DNA of 34,898 nucleotides from Clostridiales bacterium (GCA_021201185.1 JAJQFJ010000083.1:1-34898), one strand, 5' to 3'. Counted from the stretch's first letter, positions 1-8,705 are shown. Made by a program: numbers and translations. Notes: generated by a model from the sequence alone, not told the origin.

Positions 1-1
1 C

Positions 2-762
<761 letters not shown>

Positions 763-763
<1 letters not shown>

Positions 764-1179
764 TGGAGACCTTCACGATGCACTTTTTCACCGCTGACCA
801 TCCGGTCTATGAGGGCCCCTGCCTCTCTCTGACCGTCCCTATCGGGGACGGACTGTATGGCATCCTGGCCCACCACAGCAATATGATCGCCGCTGTCATC
901 CCTGGAATGATGACCGTTCACCTGCCGGAGCAGGAGCCGATGACGCTGGCCGTGTCCGACGGCCTGGTCAAGGTAGAGGACAACGAGGTGCTGCTGTTGG
1001 TAAAGTCCGCCGAGCGGCCGGAGGACATCGACCTCCACCGCTCTGAGCTGCGGGCTGCCCAGGCCCGGGAGGTGCTGCTCCAAAAGGCCAGTATCCAGGA
1101 GCACCGGCTGGCCGAGGCCACCCTGGCCCGGGCCATGAACCGCCTCCGGGTGAGACGGCATTACGACGGATTGGAATAG
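763..1179 (+). CDS. atpC: F1 ATP synthase subunit epsilon
   Basis: Central-stalk epsilon subunit, 138 residues, which couples rotation to catalysis and can inhibit ATP hydrolysis. The N-terminal beta-sandwich is recognisable (MHFFTADHPVYEG, DGLYGILAHHSNMIA, ending near LLVKSAERPEDID), followed by a two-helix C-terminal part rich in Ala/Arg/Glu (residues about 90-135). I prefer the ATG at 763, which has AGGTGAGG four bases upstream; a GTG at 760 directly before it is an alternative that adds one residue. It is the last gene of the atp operon and is followed immediately by a strong hairpin terminator. Sequence drift is typical for epsilon subunits, but position and fold pattern make the call firm. 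Confidence 0.95.
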
Positions 1180-1186
1180 AGCTTAG

Positions 1187-1234
1187 AACCACCGCAGTCC
1201 GCTGGAGATGATTCAGCGGGGTGCGGTGGTTTTG
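1187..1234 (+). terminator. Rho-independent terminator of the atp operon
   Basis: The perfect 10-bp inverted repeat AACCACCGCA / TGCGGTGGTT (1187-1196 and 1222-1231) encloses a second stem, CCGCTG / CAGCGG (1199-1204 and 1214-1219). It ends in TTTT, eight bases after the atpC stop. Confidence 0.85.
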
Positions 1235-1296
1235 TGATCGGAGGGCGGGGAAAAAGAAAAGAGAAGTCCTGAAAAGAAGATGAAAATATTTAGCTT

Positions 1297-1311
1297 CTGT
1301 TAAGGTAACAG
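1297..1311. repeat. Operator-like 15-bp palindrome before the lipoprotein gene
   Basis: CTGTTA-AGG-TAACAG is a perfect 6-bp inverted repeat with a 3-bp centre, 40 bp upstream of the lipoprotein start codon. I could not fit a convincing -35/-10 pair around it. It may be a regulator site or chance. Confidence 0.35.
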
Positions 1312-1350
1312 TGTTAGGCTTTCCATACATCAACCGAGGAGGTTAACTAC

Positions 1351-3828
1351 ATGAAAAAACTTGCCGCACTGCTCTGTGTGCTGGCCATGGTGCTGAGCCT
1401 GGCCGCCTGCGGAGCATCCTCCGACACCGGGACCGCAGAGACAGAGGATACCACGGACTCTGCCACTGAGACGGCGGAATCGGAGGACACTTCCGACTCT
1501 GTTACCGCAACGGAGACGACAGCCTCCGACAAGGAGTATATCGAGTCCGTCCTGAACCTGGCCAACAACACCGACTATACCTGGAGTTATAGCTCCGGCG
1601 CGGACGCCTGGGTCATGTCCATCGTCTCCGCCGTGGCCTACCCGGAGATTGAGGACGAGGAGGGCGTCTCCGTCTGCGTCCCCGGGGGCTACGTCACCGG
1701 CATCGACACCGACGGTGACGGCTCCGCCGACGTAACGGCGGACAGCTATTCCGAGGCGGTCAACGGCAGCCTGGTCATTGACTATGACGCCGAGATCACC
1801 AGCACCAACGGCCAGGTGTACACCGCCGCCACCGCCCCTGTCATTCTGAACACCGGCGCGGCGGGCTACAGCTCCTCCACCAACACCACCGCTGCCACTA
1901 CCTACGCAGCTGAGGGCTATATCAACGTCGCCTGCGGCAACCGGGGCAAGCAGGACACCGCCACCGATGAGGACGGCAACACCTATTACACCGGCGACGC
2001 CCCCTCCTGCCTGGCAGACCAGAAGGCCGCCGCCCGGTTCGTGAAGTACAACATCCTGCTGGGCAATCTCCCCGGCAGCGTGGATTACTTCGTCTCCACC
2101 GGCGGTAGCGGCGGCGGCGCTCACGCAACCATGTTCGCCGCCACCTCCAACAACGCCGACTTCTATCCCTATCAGGCGGAGGTAGGGGCCGTGGGCTGCT
2201 ACCTGAACGAGGACGGCAGCTACTCCACCACCGTCACCATTGACGGCGAGGAGGTGGAGCTGTCCGACGGGGCCTGGGGCTGCATCGCCTACAGCGCCAT
2301 CACCTCCCTGTACGAGGCGGACATGGCCATAGCCTTCGAGTACTACCTGGATGAGGACTACTCCTTTGGCTCCGACTTCCAGGCTCAGCTGGCGGAGTAC
2401 CTCTCCGAGGCCTATATGGAGTATATCAACGGGCAGAACCTGACCGTGGAGGAGGCCGACGTGGGCTTTGACCTGGACGGGGACGGGGAACTGAACAGCA
2501 CCATCGCCCTGACCATCGAGTATGACGAGGAGCTGTATGCCGACACCAACGGCTATGGCGGCAGCTACCTGGACCTGTATCTGGCGGAGTTCGTCTCCAA
2601 CCTCCAGTGGTATCTGGACAACCTGGACTACGCCGACGGCTGGACCTGGTTTGACGAGGACGGCAACGCCCTCTCCGACGAGGATGTGGCCGCCATGACC
2701 ACTGCGGACAAGGCGGAGGCCTTCCTGGAGGGTCGGTATGCCGCCTCCAGCTCCGGCGGCATGGGCGGCGGCGACCTGCCCAGTGGCATGAACGGTGCGG
2801 CGGACTTTGCCGATGGCAGAGGAGATAGCGCAGACGGCGAGCTGCCCGGCGATCTGGACACAGACAGCCTGCCGGGTGGCGGCGACGCCAGCGGCCTGGC
2901 CGACGGTGAGCTGCCCGACGACATCGACACCGGCGATCTGCCGGACGGCGACACCACCGGCCGAGGCGGCATGGGCGGCGGAAGGGGCGGCATGTCCGGC
3001 GGCGCTATGGGCGACGCAGACAGCCTGCCCGACGGTGAACTGCCGGATGATATGGACACCGACAGCAGAGCCTCCATCACCAACGAGAATGTGGACACCA
3101 GCGGCGACACCATGGACGTGGGGACCCCTGACGCAGGCACCACCCAGGCCGCAGGCAGCTCCATCGACTCCGCCAACTACTCCAGCTATGAGGAGATGGT
3201 GGAGGCCTACGCCGCCGACATCGCGGAGATTCTGGAGGGCGACGCGTACGGCAACAATATCGTCTCCCTGTATAACCCCCTGAACTATATCGGGGACGAG
3301 GACACGGAGAGCCCCGCCTGGACCCGCATCCTCATGGGCGCCTCCGAGGGGGATATGTCCATGTTCGCCTCCCTGAACCTGCAGATCGCCTGGCTGAACA
3401 GCGGCACCGACTGCACCATTGAGTGGCAGTGGGACGGCGGCCATGTGCCCTCTGAGATTTTGAGCAGCTCCTTCTCCCTGTACGTGGACCAGATGTATGC
3501 CGAGTACGCGGACGGCGTGGCGGTGGAGGCCCCCGCCGCGGAGACTCAGACCGCCAACGGCACTGCCACCGAGGCTACCGGCACCGACCTGAGCGGTTGG
3601 GTGGACTATTCCGATATCACCAACGTCTCCTTCTCTCTGGCGGACGCCGTCTCCTACCGCACGGCGGGGGCCAGCAAGGCCATCCCTGGCTTCGACGTCA
3701 TCGACTACGGCCAGGAGGACTATGTGTTCGGCAGCGATACCCAGGACGCCCGCCACTGGAACACCTTCCTGCTGGAGATCTTCCAGGAGTACGCGGATAT
3801 CCTCTCCCCGCTGTTCAACGCCGGATAA
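1351..3828 (+). CDS. Secreted lipoprotein esterase, subtype-B-tannase-like alpha/beta hydrolase
   Basis: An 825-residue exported lipoprotein. A signal peptide (MKKLAALLCVLAMVLSL) ends in lipobox LAAC with Cys20 as the lipid anchor, followed by an acidic Ser/Thr-rich linker to about residue 60. The body resembles bacterial subtype B tannase/feruloyl-esterase-like hydrolases: a VCVPGGYV strand, a nucleophile elbow in STGGSGGGAH (Ser253), a MGASEGDMS segment that probably holds the catalytic Asp (Asp668), and QWDGGHVPSE with the likely catalytic His698. Between Ser and Asp sits an extra low-complexity Gly/Asp/Pro region (about 467-600) with three copies of a DGELPxDxDT motif. Two Asp-rich loops (DTDGDGSAD, DLDGDGEL) look like calcium sites. 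RBS GAGGAGG lies eight bases before ATG. Ester hydrolysis is family inference; the substrate is unknown. It is monocistronic between two terminators. Confidence 0.75.
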   Translation: MKKLAALLCVLAMVLSLAACGASSDTGTAETEDTTDSATETAESEDTSDSVTATETTASDKEYIESVLNLANNTDYTWSYSSGADAWVMSIVSAVAYPEIEDEEGVSVCVPGGYVTGIDTDGDGSADVTADSYSEAVNGSLVIDYDAEITSTNGQVYTAATAPVILNTGAAGYSSSTNTTAATTYAAEGYINVACGNRGKQDTATDEDGNTYYTGDAPSCLADQKAAARFVKYNILLGNLPGSVDYFVSTGGSGGGAHATMFAATSNNADFYPYQAEVGAVGCYLNEDGSYSTTVTIDGEEVELSDGAWGCIAYSAITSLYEADMAIAFEYYLDEDYSFGSDFQAQLAEYLSEAYMEYINGQNLTVEEADVGFDLDGDGELNSTIALTIEYDEELYADTNGYGGSYLDLYLAEFVSNLQWYLDNLDYADGWTWFDEDGNALSDEDVAAMTTADKAEAFLEGRYAASSSGGMGGGDLPSGMNGAADFADGRGDSADGELPGDLDTDSLPGGGDASGLADGELPDDIDTGDLPDGDTTGRGGMGGGRGGMSGGAMGDADSLPDGELPDDMDTDSRASITNENVDTSGDTMDVGTPDAGTTQAAGSSIDSANYSSYEEMVEAYAADIAEILEGDAYGNNIVSLYNPLNYIGDEDTESPAWTRILMGASEGDMSMFASLNLQIAWLNSGTDCTIEWQWDGGHVPSEILSSSFSLYVDQMYAEYADGVAVEAPAAETQTANGTATEATGTDLSGWVDYSDITNVSFSLADAVSYRTAGASKAIPGFDVIDYGQEDYVFGSDTQDARHWNTFLLEIFQEYADILSPLFNAG
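2833..3060 (+). repeat. Three DGELPxDxDT repeats inside the lipoprotein
   Basis: The codons for DGELPGDLDT, DGELPDDIDT and DGELPDDMDT begin at 2833, 2902 and 3031 (protein residues 495, 518 and 561). They are separated by Gly/Met-rich spacers (GGMGGG type). The unit is degenerate in DNA but clearly repeated in protein. Confidence 0.8.
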
Positions 3829-3864
3829 CTGACATCAGCAGAACGTTCACAGCATAATAATGAC

Positions 3865-3903
3865 AACAGCCAGCCCGCAGAAATCTGCAGGCTGGCTGTT
3901 TGA
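3865..3903. terminator. Bidirectional hairpin terminator between convergent genes
   Basis: The stem AACAGCCAGCC / GGCTGGCTGTT (3865-3875 and 3890-3900) has inner pairing GCAG/CTGC. T-rich sequence follows on both strands, so it can serve the lipoprotein gene (plus) and the DUF2442-like gene (minus). Confidence 0.85.
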
Positions 3904-3919
3904 GTTCAGGGGAAAAAGT

Positions 3920-4366
3920 TCAATCGTGCGTCCAGAGCCGACGGGCCACGTCGGAGCGGAGAAACAGCTTGTTCCGGGCGTAGGCCTTGACAGGTGTCAG
4001 CTTTCCCCGGCGGACCAGACTGTCGATATTCTGCCGGGTACAGCGGAGCAGCTTGGCAGACTCCCCGGTGGAGAGAATGCTGTACTGGCAAAAGCGGAGG
4101 AAATCGTTCCGATCCAGGGGGAGCAGGGAGCTGTCCCGGAGCAGATCGTCCACTGAGCAGCGGAGACTACAGGGCCAGGAAATACCGCGCCCCCCGGCTT
4201 CGATGGCGACCTGCTGAAGCATCTGGTCCTCGCTGAGAGGGTGAGGCTCTGATCCGTCCCAGGGAAGCAGCCGATAGTGCCAGAGATAGATGGTGCCGTC
4301 CAGCAGACATACCAAAAGACGCCCTTCAGGCAGGGGAACGACGGCGATGATCTTCTGATATTCCAT
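3920..4366 (-). CDS. DUF2442-like protein with C-terminal helix-turn-helix
   Basis: A 148-residue protein. Residues 1-80 follow the DUF2442 pattern (IIAVVPLPEGRLLVCLLDGTI, an LxxDQMLQQV helix, then GISWPCSLRCSVDDLL), a small fold often found in phage or toxin-antitoxin neighbourhoods. Residues about 100-146 form a helix-turn-helix of the excisionase/MerR-like type (ESAKLLRCTRQNIDSLVRRG followed by a LFLRSDVAR wing), suggesting DNA binding. RBS AAAGGAG sits 11 bases before ATG. The gene stands alone: it has its own sigma70-type promoter at 4522-4550, a roughly 150-nt leader containing a long stem, and a terminator. Autoregulation would be natural for such a protein but is inference. No toxin partner is visible next to it. 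Confidence 0.65.
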   Translation of the reverse strand: MEYQKIIAVVPLPEGRLLVCLLDGTIYLWHYRLLPWDGSEPHPLSEDQMLQQVAIEAGGRGISWPCSLRCSVDDLLRDSSLLPLDRNDFLRFCQYSILSTGESAKLLRCTRQNIDSLVRRGKLTPVKAYARNKLFLRSDVARRLWTHD

Positions 4367-4461
4367 TTTTCAACAAACTCCTTTAAGCGCACCCCGCCGC
4401 ACCGGGCTGGAAGAAGAGGAAAAAGCAAAGGAACAAGCAGAGGACGGGGTCTGGCGCTGCA

Positions 4462-4505
4462 AAAGGGAAGTCTGCGAGGGAAAACCGAACGAAAAACTTC
4501 CCTTT
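4462..4505 (-). promoter_or_regulatory. Stem in the leader of the DUF2442-HTH gene
   Basis: The perfect 9-bp inverted repeat AAAGGGAAG / CTTCCCTTT (4462-4470 and 4497-4505) lies just downstream of the predicted start site on the minus strand. It has a 26-nt A/T-rich loop and is followed by TTTTGC, so it looks attenuator-like. The stretch from 4385 to 4461 between it and the gene's RBS shows nothing else. Confidence 0.4.
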
Positions 4506-4521
4506 ACTATAATTTGTACGG

Positions 4522-4550
4522 ATTATAACACATTATCTGGCGTTTGTCTA
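4522..4550 (-). promoter_or_regulatory. Sigma-70/SigA-type promoter for the DUF2442-HTH gene
   Basis: On the minus strand TAGACA (4545-4550), a 17-bp spacer and a perfect TATAAT (4522-4527). Expected start near 4515. Confidence 0.75.
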
Positions 4551-4636
4551 TTGGTTTGAAGAAAGAAACAAGGCTATTTTTTTTCGGATATGGAGAAACG
4601 AGGAGAAAGTGGCTCCGGGAAAAAGGCAGATGCTAT

Positions 4637-4675
4637 CAAAAAAATCGCCTGCGGCTGATTGCACAGGCGATTTTT
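4637..4675 (-). terminator. Terminator of the punA-spoVB-mazG-hup-rqcP group
   Basis: The perfect 12-bp stem AAAAATCGCCTG / CAGGCGATTTTT (4640-4651 and 4664-4675) is followed on the minus strand by a run of seven T, five bases after the rqcP stop. Confidence 0.92.
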
Positions 4676-4680
4676 ATGGA

Positions 4681-4920
4681 TCAGATTTCCTCATACATGG
4701 CAGAGGCGTCCGCCTTGCCCACATTATCGGCTACGGCCAGCACCCGGACCCTGAGCGCCCGCTGACCAAACTGGACCTCCAGCTCGTCACCGGGCTTTAC
4801 CTCATAGCTGGCCCGTGCAGGGCGGCCGTTGACGACGACCCGTCCGGCGTCGCAGGCCTCGTTAGCCACGGTGCGCCGTTTGATGAGCCGGGACACCTTC
4901 AAATATTTATCCAGACGCAT
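4681..4920 (-). CDS. rqcP: S4-domain RNA-binding protein RqcP (YabO)
   Basis: A 79-residue protein that is almost entirely one S4 RNA-binding domain: MRLDKYLKVSRLIKRRTVAN, then CDAGRVVVNGRPARASYEVKPGD, the usual helix-turn plus beta hairpin. This is the RqcP/YabO (HslR-related) family. In Bacillus it binds stalled 50S subunits with RqcH and supports alanine tailing in ribosome-associated quality control. I chose ATG at 4920, with AGGGTGG six bases ahead; an in-frame GTG at 4929 would add three residues (MAF) and overlaps that RBS. It lies 14 bases after hup, and the mazG-hup-rqcP order is common in Firmicutes. It is the last gene before a strong terminator. Confidence 0.9.
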   Translation of the reverse strand: MRLDKYLKVSRLIKRRTVANEACDAGRVVVNGRPARASYEVKPGDELEVQFGQRALRVRVLAVADNVGKADASAMYEEI

Positions 4921-4934
4921 GAACGCCACCCTTT

Positions 4935-5210
4935 TTACAGTGCCACAGAGCCCTTCAGGGCCTTCCCGGGGCGGAAGGAGACGGTGCGGGTGGCTCCCAC
5001 CTCCACCTGCTCCATGGTTTTGGGATTCCGGGCGGTGTGGGGCGGACGCTCCCTGGTCTCAAAGGTGCCAAAGCCCACCAGCTGTACCTTTTCTCCCTGG
5101 GAGAGAGCGTTGGTCATCAGATTGATGGCGGCGTTAAGTGCCGTCTCTGTGTCCTTACGGGAGAGACCGGTCTGTGCGGCGGTCTGTTGAATCAGTTCAG
5201 TCTTGTTCAT
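4935..5210 (-). CDS. hup: HU family DNA-binding protein
   Basis: A 91-residue histone-like HU protein that bends and compacts DNA as a dimer. It shows the full family pattern: MNKTELI start, SRKDTETALNA helix, GEKVQLVGFGTFETRERPPHTARNPKT (the HU signature with the flexible arm), and the closing FRPGKALK segment. Length is canonical. Its start lies inside the 3' end of mazG (14-base overlap), so the two are probably translationally coupled. The RNPKT arm and lack of extra domains make it ordinary HU rather than IHF. Confidence 0.97.
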   Translation of the reverse strand: MNKTELIQQTAAQTGLSRKDTETALNAAINLMTNALSQGEKVQLVGFGTFETRERPPHTARNPKTMEQVEVGATRTVSFRPGKALKGSVAL

Positions 5211-5997
5211 GGGGTTCCTCCTGTGTTTTGGCCTGCTGCCACAGCGCCTCCAGCGTGGACAGCGGCAGGGTAGTCATGTCGGATGGGGCAAGCTCCTCTA
5301 CCCGCCGAAAACGGGCGATGAACTTTTCTGTGGCGGCATTGAGGGCGTCCTCCGGGTCGATGTCCAGCTTGCGGGCGGCATTGACCACAGCGAAGAGCAG
5401 GTCGCCCAGCTCCTCTGTGGGGTCGCCGTCGCCCTGGGCGGCAGCCTGAAGCTCGTTGGTCTCCTCCCGAACCTTGTCCATGGGGCCATCCAGCCCCTGC
5501 CAGTCGAACCCGGCCTTGGCGGCTTTTTTCTGCACCTTCTCCGCCCGCCACAGAGCGGGAAGGGTGCGGGCTACGGCGTCCAGAGTGTCGGTATAGCTCT
5601 CCTGGTGCTTCTCCTGCCGCTTGAGCTGATCCCAGTTGGTCAGCACCTCCTCGGCGCCGGAGACGTCCACCGAGCCAAAGACGTGGGGGTGCCGGAAAAT
5701 CAGCTTTTTCACCGCCTGGTCCGCCACGTCGTCGATGTCGAACCGTCCTGCGTCCTCCTCGATGGAGGCGTGGAACAGCACCTGCATCAGCACGTCCCCC
5801 AGCTCCTCCCGGAGCAGGACGGGGTCGTCGTTGTCGATGCCCTCGCAGGCCTCATAGACCTCCTCGATGAAGTTGCGGCGGATGGAGTGGTGATCCTGGG
5901 CCTGGTCCCAGGGACAGCCGCCGGGATGCCGGAGAATGGCGATGACCTGGCGGAAGTCGTTCAGGTCGTAATGCTCCTTCTGTGGAAAGGAAACCAT
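5197..5997 (-). CDS. mazG: Nucleoside triphosphate pyrophosphohydrolase MazG
   Basis: A 266-residue enzyme that hydrolyses NTPs/dNTPs to the monophosphate and pyrophosphate, removing damaged or surplus nucleotides. Two tandem MazG all-alpha units are visible. The first has LRHPGGCPWDQAQ, EEVYEACEGID and EELGDVLMQVLFHA (metal-binding EExxE and ExxD helices). The second has VREETNELQ and EELGDLLFAVVNAAR. The N-terminal tetrapyrrole-methylase domain of Bacillus YabN is absent. I start at ATG 5997 because MVSFPQKEHYDL leads straight into the domain and GGGGAGG lies upstream, though 12 bases away, which is long; the open frame extends to 6045 but would overlap the upstream gene. The neighbours (SpoVB-type flippase, hup, rqcP) match the Firmicute yab cluster. 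Confidence 0.93.
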   Translation of the reverse strand: MVSFPQKEHYDLNDFRQVIAILRHPGGCPWDQAQDHHSIRRNFIEEVYEACEGIDNDDPVLLREELGDVLMQVLFHASIEEDAGRFDIDDVADQAVKKLIFRHPHVFGSVDVSGAEEVLTNWDQLKRQEKHQESYTDTLDAVARTLPALWRAEKVQKKAAKAGFDWQGLDGPMDKVREETNELQAAAQGDGDPTEELGDLLFAVVNAARKLDIDPEDALNAATEKFIARFRRVEELAPSDMTTLPLSTLEALWQQAKTQEEPHEQD

Positions 5998-6019
5998 AGC
6001 TATTGTGTACCTCCCCGTC

Positions 6020-7612
6020 TCATTTGATACGCAGCAGGCGGCCAATCGTCTCGCCCTTGGGCATCAGCGACAGATCGTCCTTTGTGATGGTTTTGAGCAG
6101 CAGAAGCAGGGCAACGTAGATCACCACCGCCACAATAATTGCCATGAGCAGAGCAATGGTGTTGCTGCTGGTGAGCTTGAATAGCAGCCCGTAGCAGGCC
6201 CAGGCCCCGGCACCCATGACCACGGAGGAGATCAGCGGCTTGGCGAACAGCCCCAGGAAATTGGGGCAGTGGGGGACGACCCGGTGAAGGACGATGAGAT
6301 CCAGCAGACAGGTGATACCATAGCCGATGCAGGAGCCGATGGGGGAGCCGAAGATGTTGATTTCCGGGATGGCCACCACGAAGTAGTCAAACAGCACCAT
6401 AACGACTCCGCCAATCACCATGGTGACGATGGGGACATACAGAGTGTCGTGGGCCTGCAAAATGGAGTTACACACCAGCATGAGACAGACCGCAATGCTG
6501 GCCACCCCCAGGATGGAGAGAATAGGTCCGGCGATGTCTGCCGTCAGGGAGGGGAAGAGCAGCTTGACAATGGGGGTCCCCAGCACGATCATGCCCACGC
6601 CGCAGGGGAAGGCCACCATGGCGGCGGTTTTCAGAGAGGAACCCACCACCCGGGAGACGCCTTTACGGTTCTTCTGGCCCAGATAGACCGTGATGGCGGG
6701 GACGGCCGAGGCGGTCAGCGCCGCCATCAGGGCGGAGGGGATCTGATAAACTGTAAGCACACCGCTGTACTGGCTGTACAGGCTTCGGGTCTCGTCCAGC
6801 GTCAGACCCACCGCGTTTTGCAGCTGATTCTGGATGAGGGAGGTGTCGATGGTGGTGAGAATGGAGGTGGCGGAGCTGGTCAGGGTGATGGGGATGGCCA
6901 GGGAGAGACAGGTTTTCAGGATACGCTTGCTGTCCCAGGGGGTGTCGTTGGAGACGGTCGGCTCCAGGCGGCGGGAGTGGAAATACTCTACCGCCAGATA
7001 GCACAGGGCGGCCAGCTCCGAGACGGTGACGCCCACAATGGCTCCGGCGGCGGCGGTGGACTCGTCGCTGCCGCTGTTGATGAGGAACATGGCCAGGGAC
7101 AGACCCACGATGAGCTTGAACAGCGCCTCGATGATCTGGGAGACGGAGGATGGGGTCATGTGGGAGTGGCCCTGAGCATAGCCCCGGAAGGCGGCAATGC
7201 CGGAAACCAGGAACACGGAGGGAGCCAGAACCCGCATACACAGGGCGGATTTGGGGTTGCCCAGCAGGTCTGCGAAGGTGTCCGCCCAGATAAACATGGC
7301 CAGGGAACAGATTGCCCCGAATGCCAGGAAGAACAGCAGGGAGACCCGGAAGATCTTGTGCACCTGGTTCTGTCGTCCCTGGGCGTTGGCCTCGGAAATC
7401 ATCTTGGACATGGCCACAGGGATGCCCGCCGTGGAAATCATGAGCAGAATGTTGAAGACGTTGAAGGCGTTGGAGAAATCGGTATAGCCGCTGCCCAGGA
7501 TATTGATAAGCGGCATCTTGTAGACGGCGCTGATGATCTTGACCAGGACGATGCCAACGGCCAGGATGGCCGCACCTCCGAAGAAGGTGTTCTGCTTCTG
7601 CTTGCTTGACAT
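6020..7612 (-). CDS. SpoVB/YtgP-type lipid-linked polysaccharide flippase (MOP superfamily)
   Basis: A 530-residue integral membrane protein with about 14 hydrophobic segments, of the MviN/MATE-like 'polysaccharide biosynthesis' group. The N-terminal block (FFGGAAILAVGIVLVKIISAVYKMPLINILG) and the GIPVAMSKMISEANAQGR loop are typical of SpoVB, YtgP and YabM. Members move lipid II or related precursors across the membrane, for vegetative wall or spore cortex; which one this is cannot be told from sequence. RBS TAAGGAG stands seven bases before ATG. It lies 22 bases upstream of the mazG start, the same order as yabM-yabN-yabO in Bacillus, which favours a YabM-like identity. The short gap to punA suggests co-transcription. 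Confidence 0.85.
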   Translation of the reverse strand: MSSKQKQNTFFGGAAILAVGIVLVKIISAVYKMPLINILGSGYTDFSNAFNVFNILLMISTAGIPVAMSKMISEANAQGRQNQVHKIFRVSLLFFLAFGAICSLAMFIWADTFADLLGNPKSALCMRVLAPSVFLVSGIAAFRGYAQGHSHMTPSSVSQIIEALFKLIVGLSLAMFLINSGSDESTAAAGAIVGVTVSELAALCYLAVEYFHSRRLEPTVSNDTPWDSKRILKTCLSLAIPITLTSSATSILTTIDTSLIQNQLQNAVGLTLDETRSLYSQYSGVLTVYQIPSALMAALTASAVPAITVYLGQKNRKGVSRVVGSSLKTAAMVAFPCGVGMIVLGTPIVKLLFPSLTADIAGPILSILGVASIAVCLMLVCNSILQAHDTLYVPIVTMVIGGVVMVLFDYFVVAIPEINIFGSPIGSCIGYGITCLLDLIVLHRVVPHCPNFLGLFAKPLISSVVMGAGAWACYGLLFKLTSSNTIALLMAIIVAVVIYVALLLLLKTITKDDLSLMPKGETIGRLLRIK

Positions 7613-7708
7613 AAAAACGCTCCTTACCCGAACGACGGATGCCTTGTTCTCTGATGGTAGTCTATCCGTCTGTCAGGGGAAAAAGAATAGTCCGATGGAC
7701 GCCGATCA

Positions 7709-8533
7709 TTACATTTCCGCCACGCAACGCCGTACCAGCCGGGAGAACCGGTCGCTGGCAGCTGCGGCGGACTCCAGCACCTCCTCCTCGCTGAGCGGCT
7801 GGTTCAGGATACCGGCGGCCATATTGGTCAGCAGGGAGAAGCCCAGCACCTTCATGCCGCAGTGCCGTGCCACCAGAGCCTCCGGCACGGTGGACATCCC
7901 CACGGCGTCAGCGCCCAGGATACGGGCCGCCCGCACCTCTGCGGGGGACTCATACTGGGGACCAGGGAAGTACATATAGACGCCCTCCTGCAGAGGGATA
8001 TCCAGCTCTGCGGCGGCCCGCTTCGCCAGAGCCTGATACTCCGGGGTATACAGGGTGGTGGTATCCGGGAACCGGGGGCCGAACTCCGGCAGATTGGGGC
8101 CGCGAAGGGGGGACTCCAGCGCCAGCTTGATGTGGTCGGTGATGAGCATCAGCGTCCCGGCAGACCAGCCCTCGTTGACGCAGCCTGCGGCGTTGGTGAC
8201 GATCATATCCTCCGCCCCCAGCAGACGGATGACCCGGACGGCGTAGGTGACCTCCTGGAGGGAATACCCCTCATAGTAGTGCATCCGGCCCTGCATGACG
8301 GCCACCGGCTTGCCCTCCAGGGTGCCAAAGAGAAACTGCCCTCTGTGGCCGGGGGCGGTGGAGGGACGGAAGTGGGGGATATCCTCATAGGAGACGGCGA
8401 TGGGATCATCCAGCTGATCGCCCAGGAAACCCAGGCCGGAGCCCAAAATCATTAAAATACGGGGCTGAAAGCCGCCCAGACGACTGCGGAGATAGTCCGC
8501 GCTCTCCCGGTACTGCTCGATGGTGAAATTCAT
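7709..8533 (-). CDS. punA: Purine nucleoside phosphorylase (trimeric, PNP-I type)
   Basis: A 274-residue enzyme that splits inosine and guanosine (and deoxy forms) with phosphate, giving the base and (deoxy)ribose-1-phosphate for purine salvage. Family landmarks in order: LMILGSGLGFLGD (phosphate loop), PGHRGQFLFGTLEG, MQGRMHYYEGYS, IVTNAAGCVNEGW, GPQYESPAEVRAAR (nucleoside-binding Glu), GMSTVPEALVARHCGM and GFSLLTNMAAG (base-binding Asn). Length is normal for the trimeric class. RBS AAGGAGG precedes the ATG. A good promoter of the TTGCAA/TAAAAT type lies 40-68 bp upstream. It heads the minus-strand group running to rqcP. Confidence 0.95.
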   Translation of the reverse strand: MNFTIEQYRESADYLRSRLGGFQPRILMILGSGLGFLGDQLDDPIAVSYEDIPHFRPSTAPGHRGQFLFGTLEGKPVAVMQGRMHYYEGYSLQEVTYAVRVIRLLGAEDMIVTNAAGCVNEGWSAGTLMLITDHIKLALESPLRGPNLPEFGPRFPDTTTLYTPEYQALAKRAAAELDIPLQEGVYMYFPGPQYESPAEVRAARILGADAVGMSTVPEALVARHCGMKVLGFSLLTNMAAGILNQPLSEEEVLESAAAASDRFSRLVRRCVAEM

Positions 8534-8572
8534 GGGAGCCTCCTTTTACTGTACCTGAAATCATGTTCTACC

Positions 8573-8601
8573 ATTTTACACCGCTTGCCGCCGAATTGCA
8601 A
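8573..8601 (-). promoter_or_regulatory. Promoter for punA
   Basis: On the minus strand TTGCAA (8596-8601), a 17-bp spacer and TAAAAT (8573-8578). It has the same hexamers and spacing as the pyk and fba promoters in this window. Confidence 0.75.
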
Positions 8602-8705
8602 CCGGAAAACGCTCTCTTTTGGAAAAATCCGGACCTGAGGCTAAAATGACGAAATGACACCATTATTTTCCCGGATAACTGTCTATTCTCTGACGGCGGG
8701 AATAC

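Noticed and set aside
1330..3756. 808-codon open frame antisense to the lipoprotein gene
   Set aside because: Product is a Gly/Val/His-rich string with no family pattern; it arises from the GC-rich third positions of the real gene, which has a signal peptide, lipobox and RBS.
7613..7708. Separate promoter for the SpoVB-type flippase
   Set aside because: The best pair is TTCTTT with TAGACT, too far from consensus; read-through from punA is simpler.
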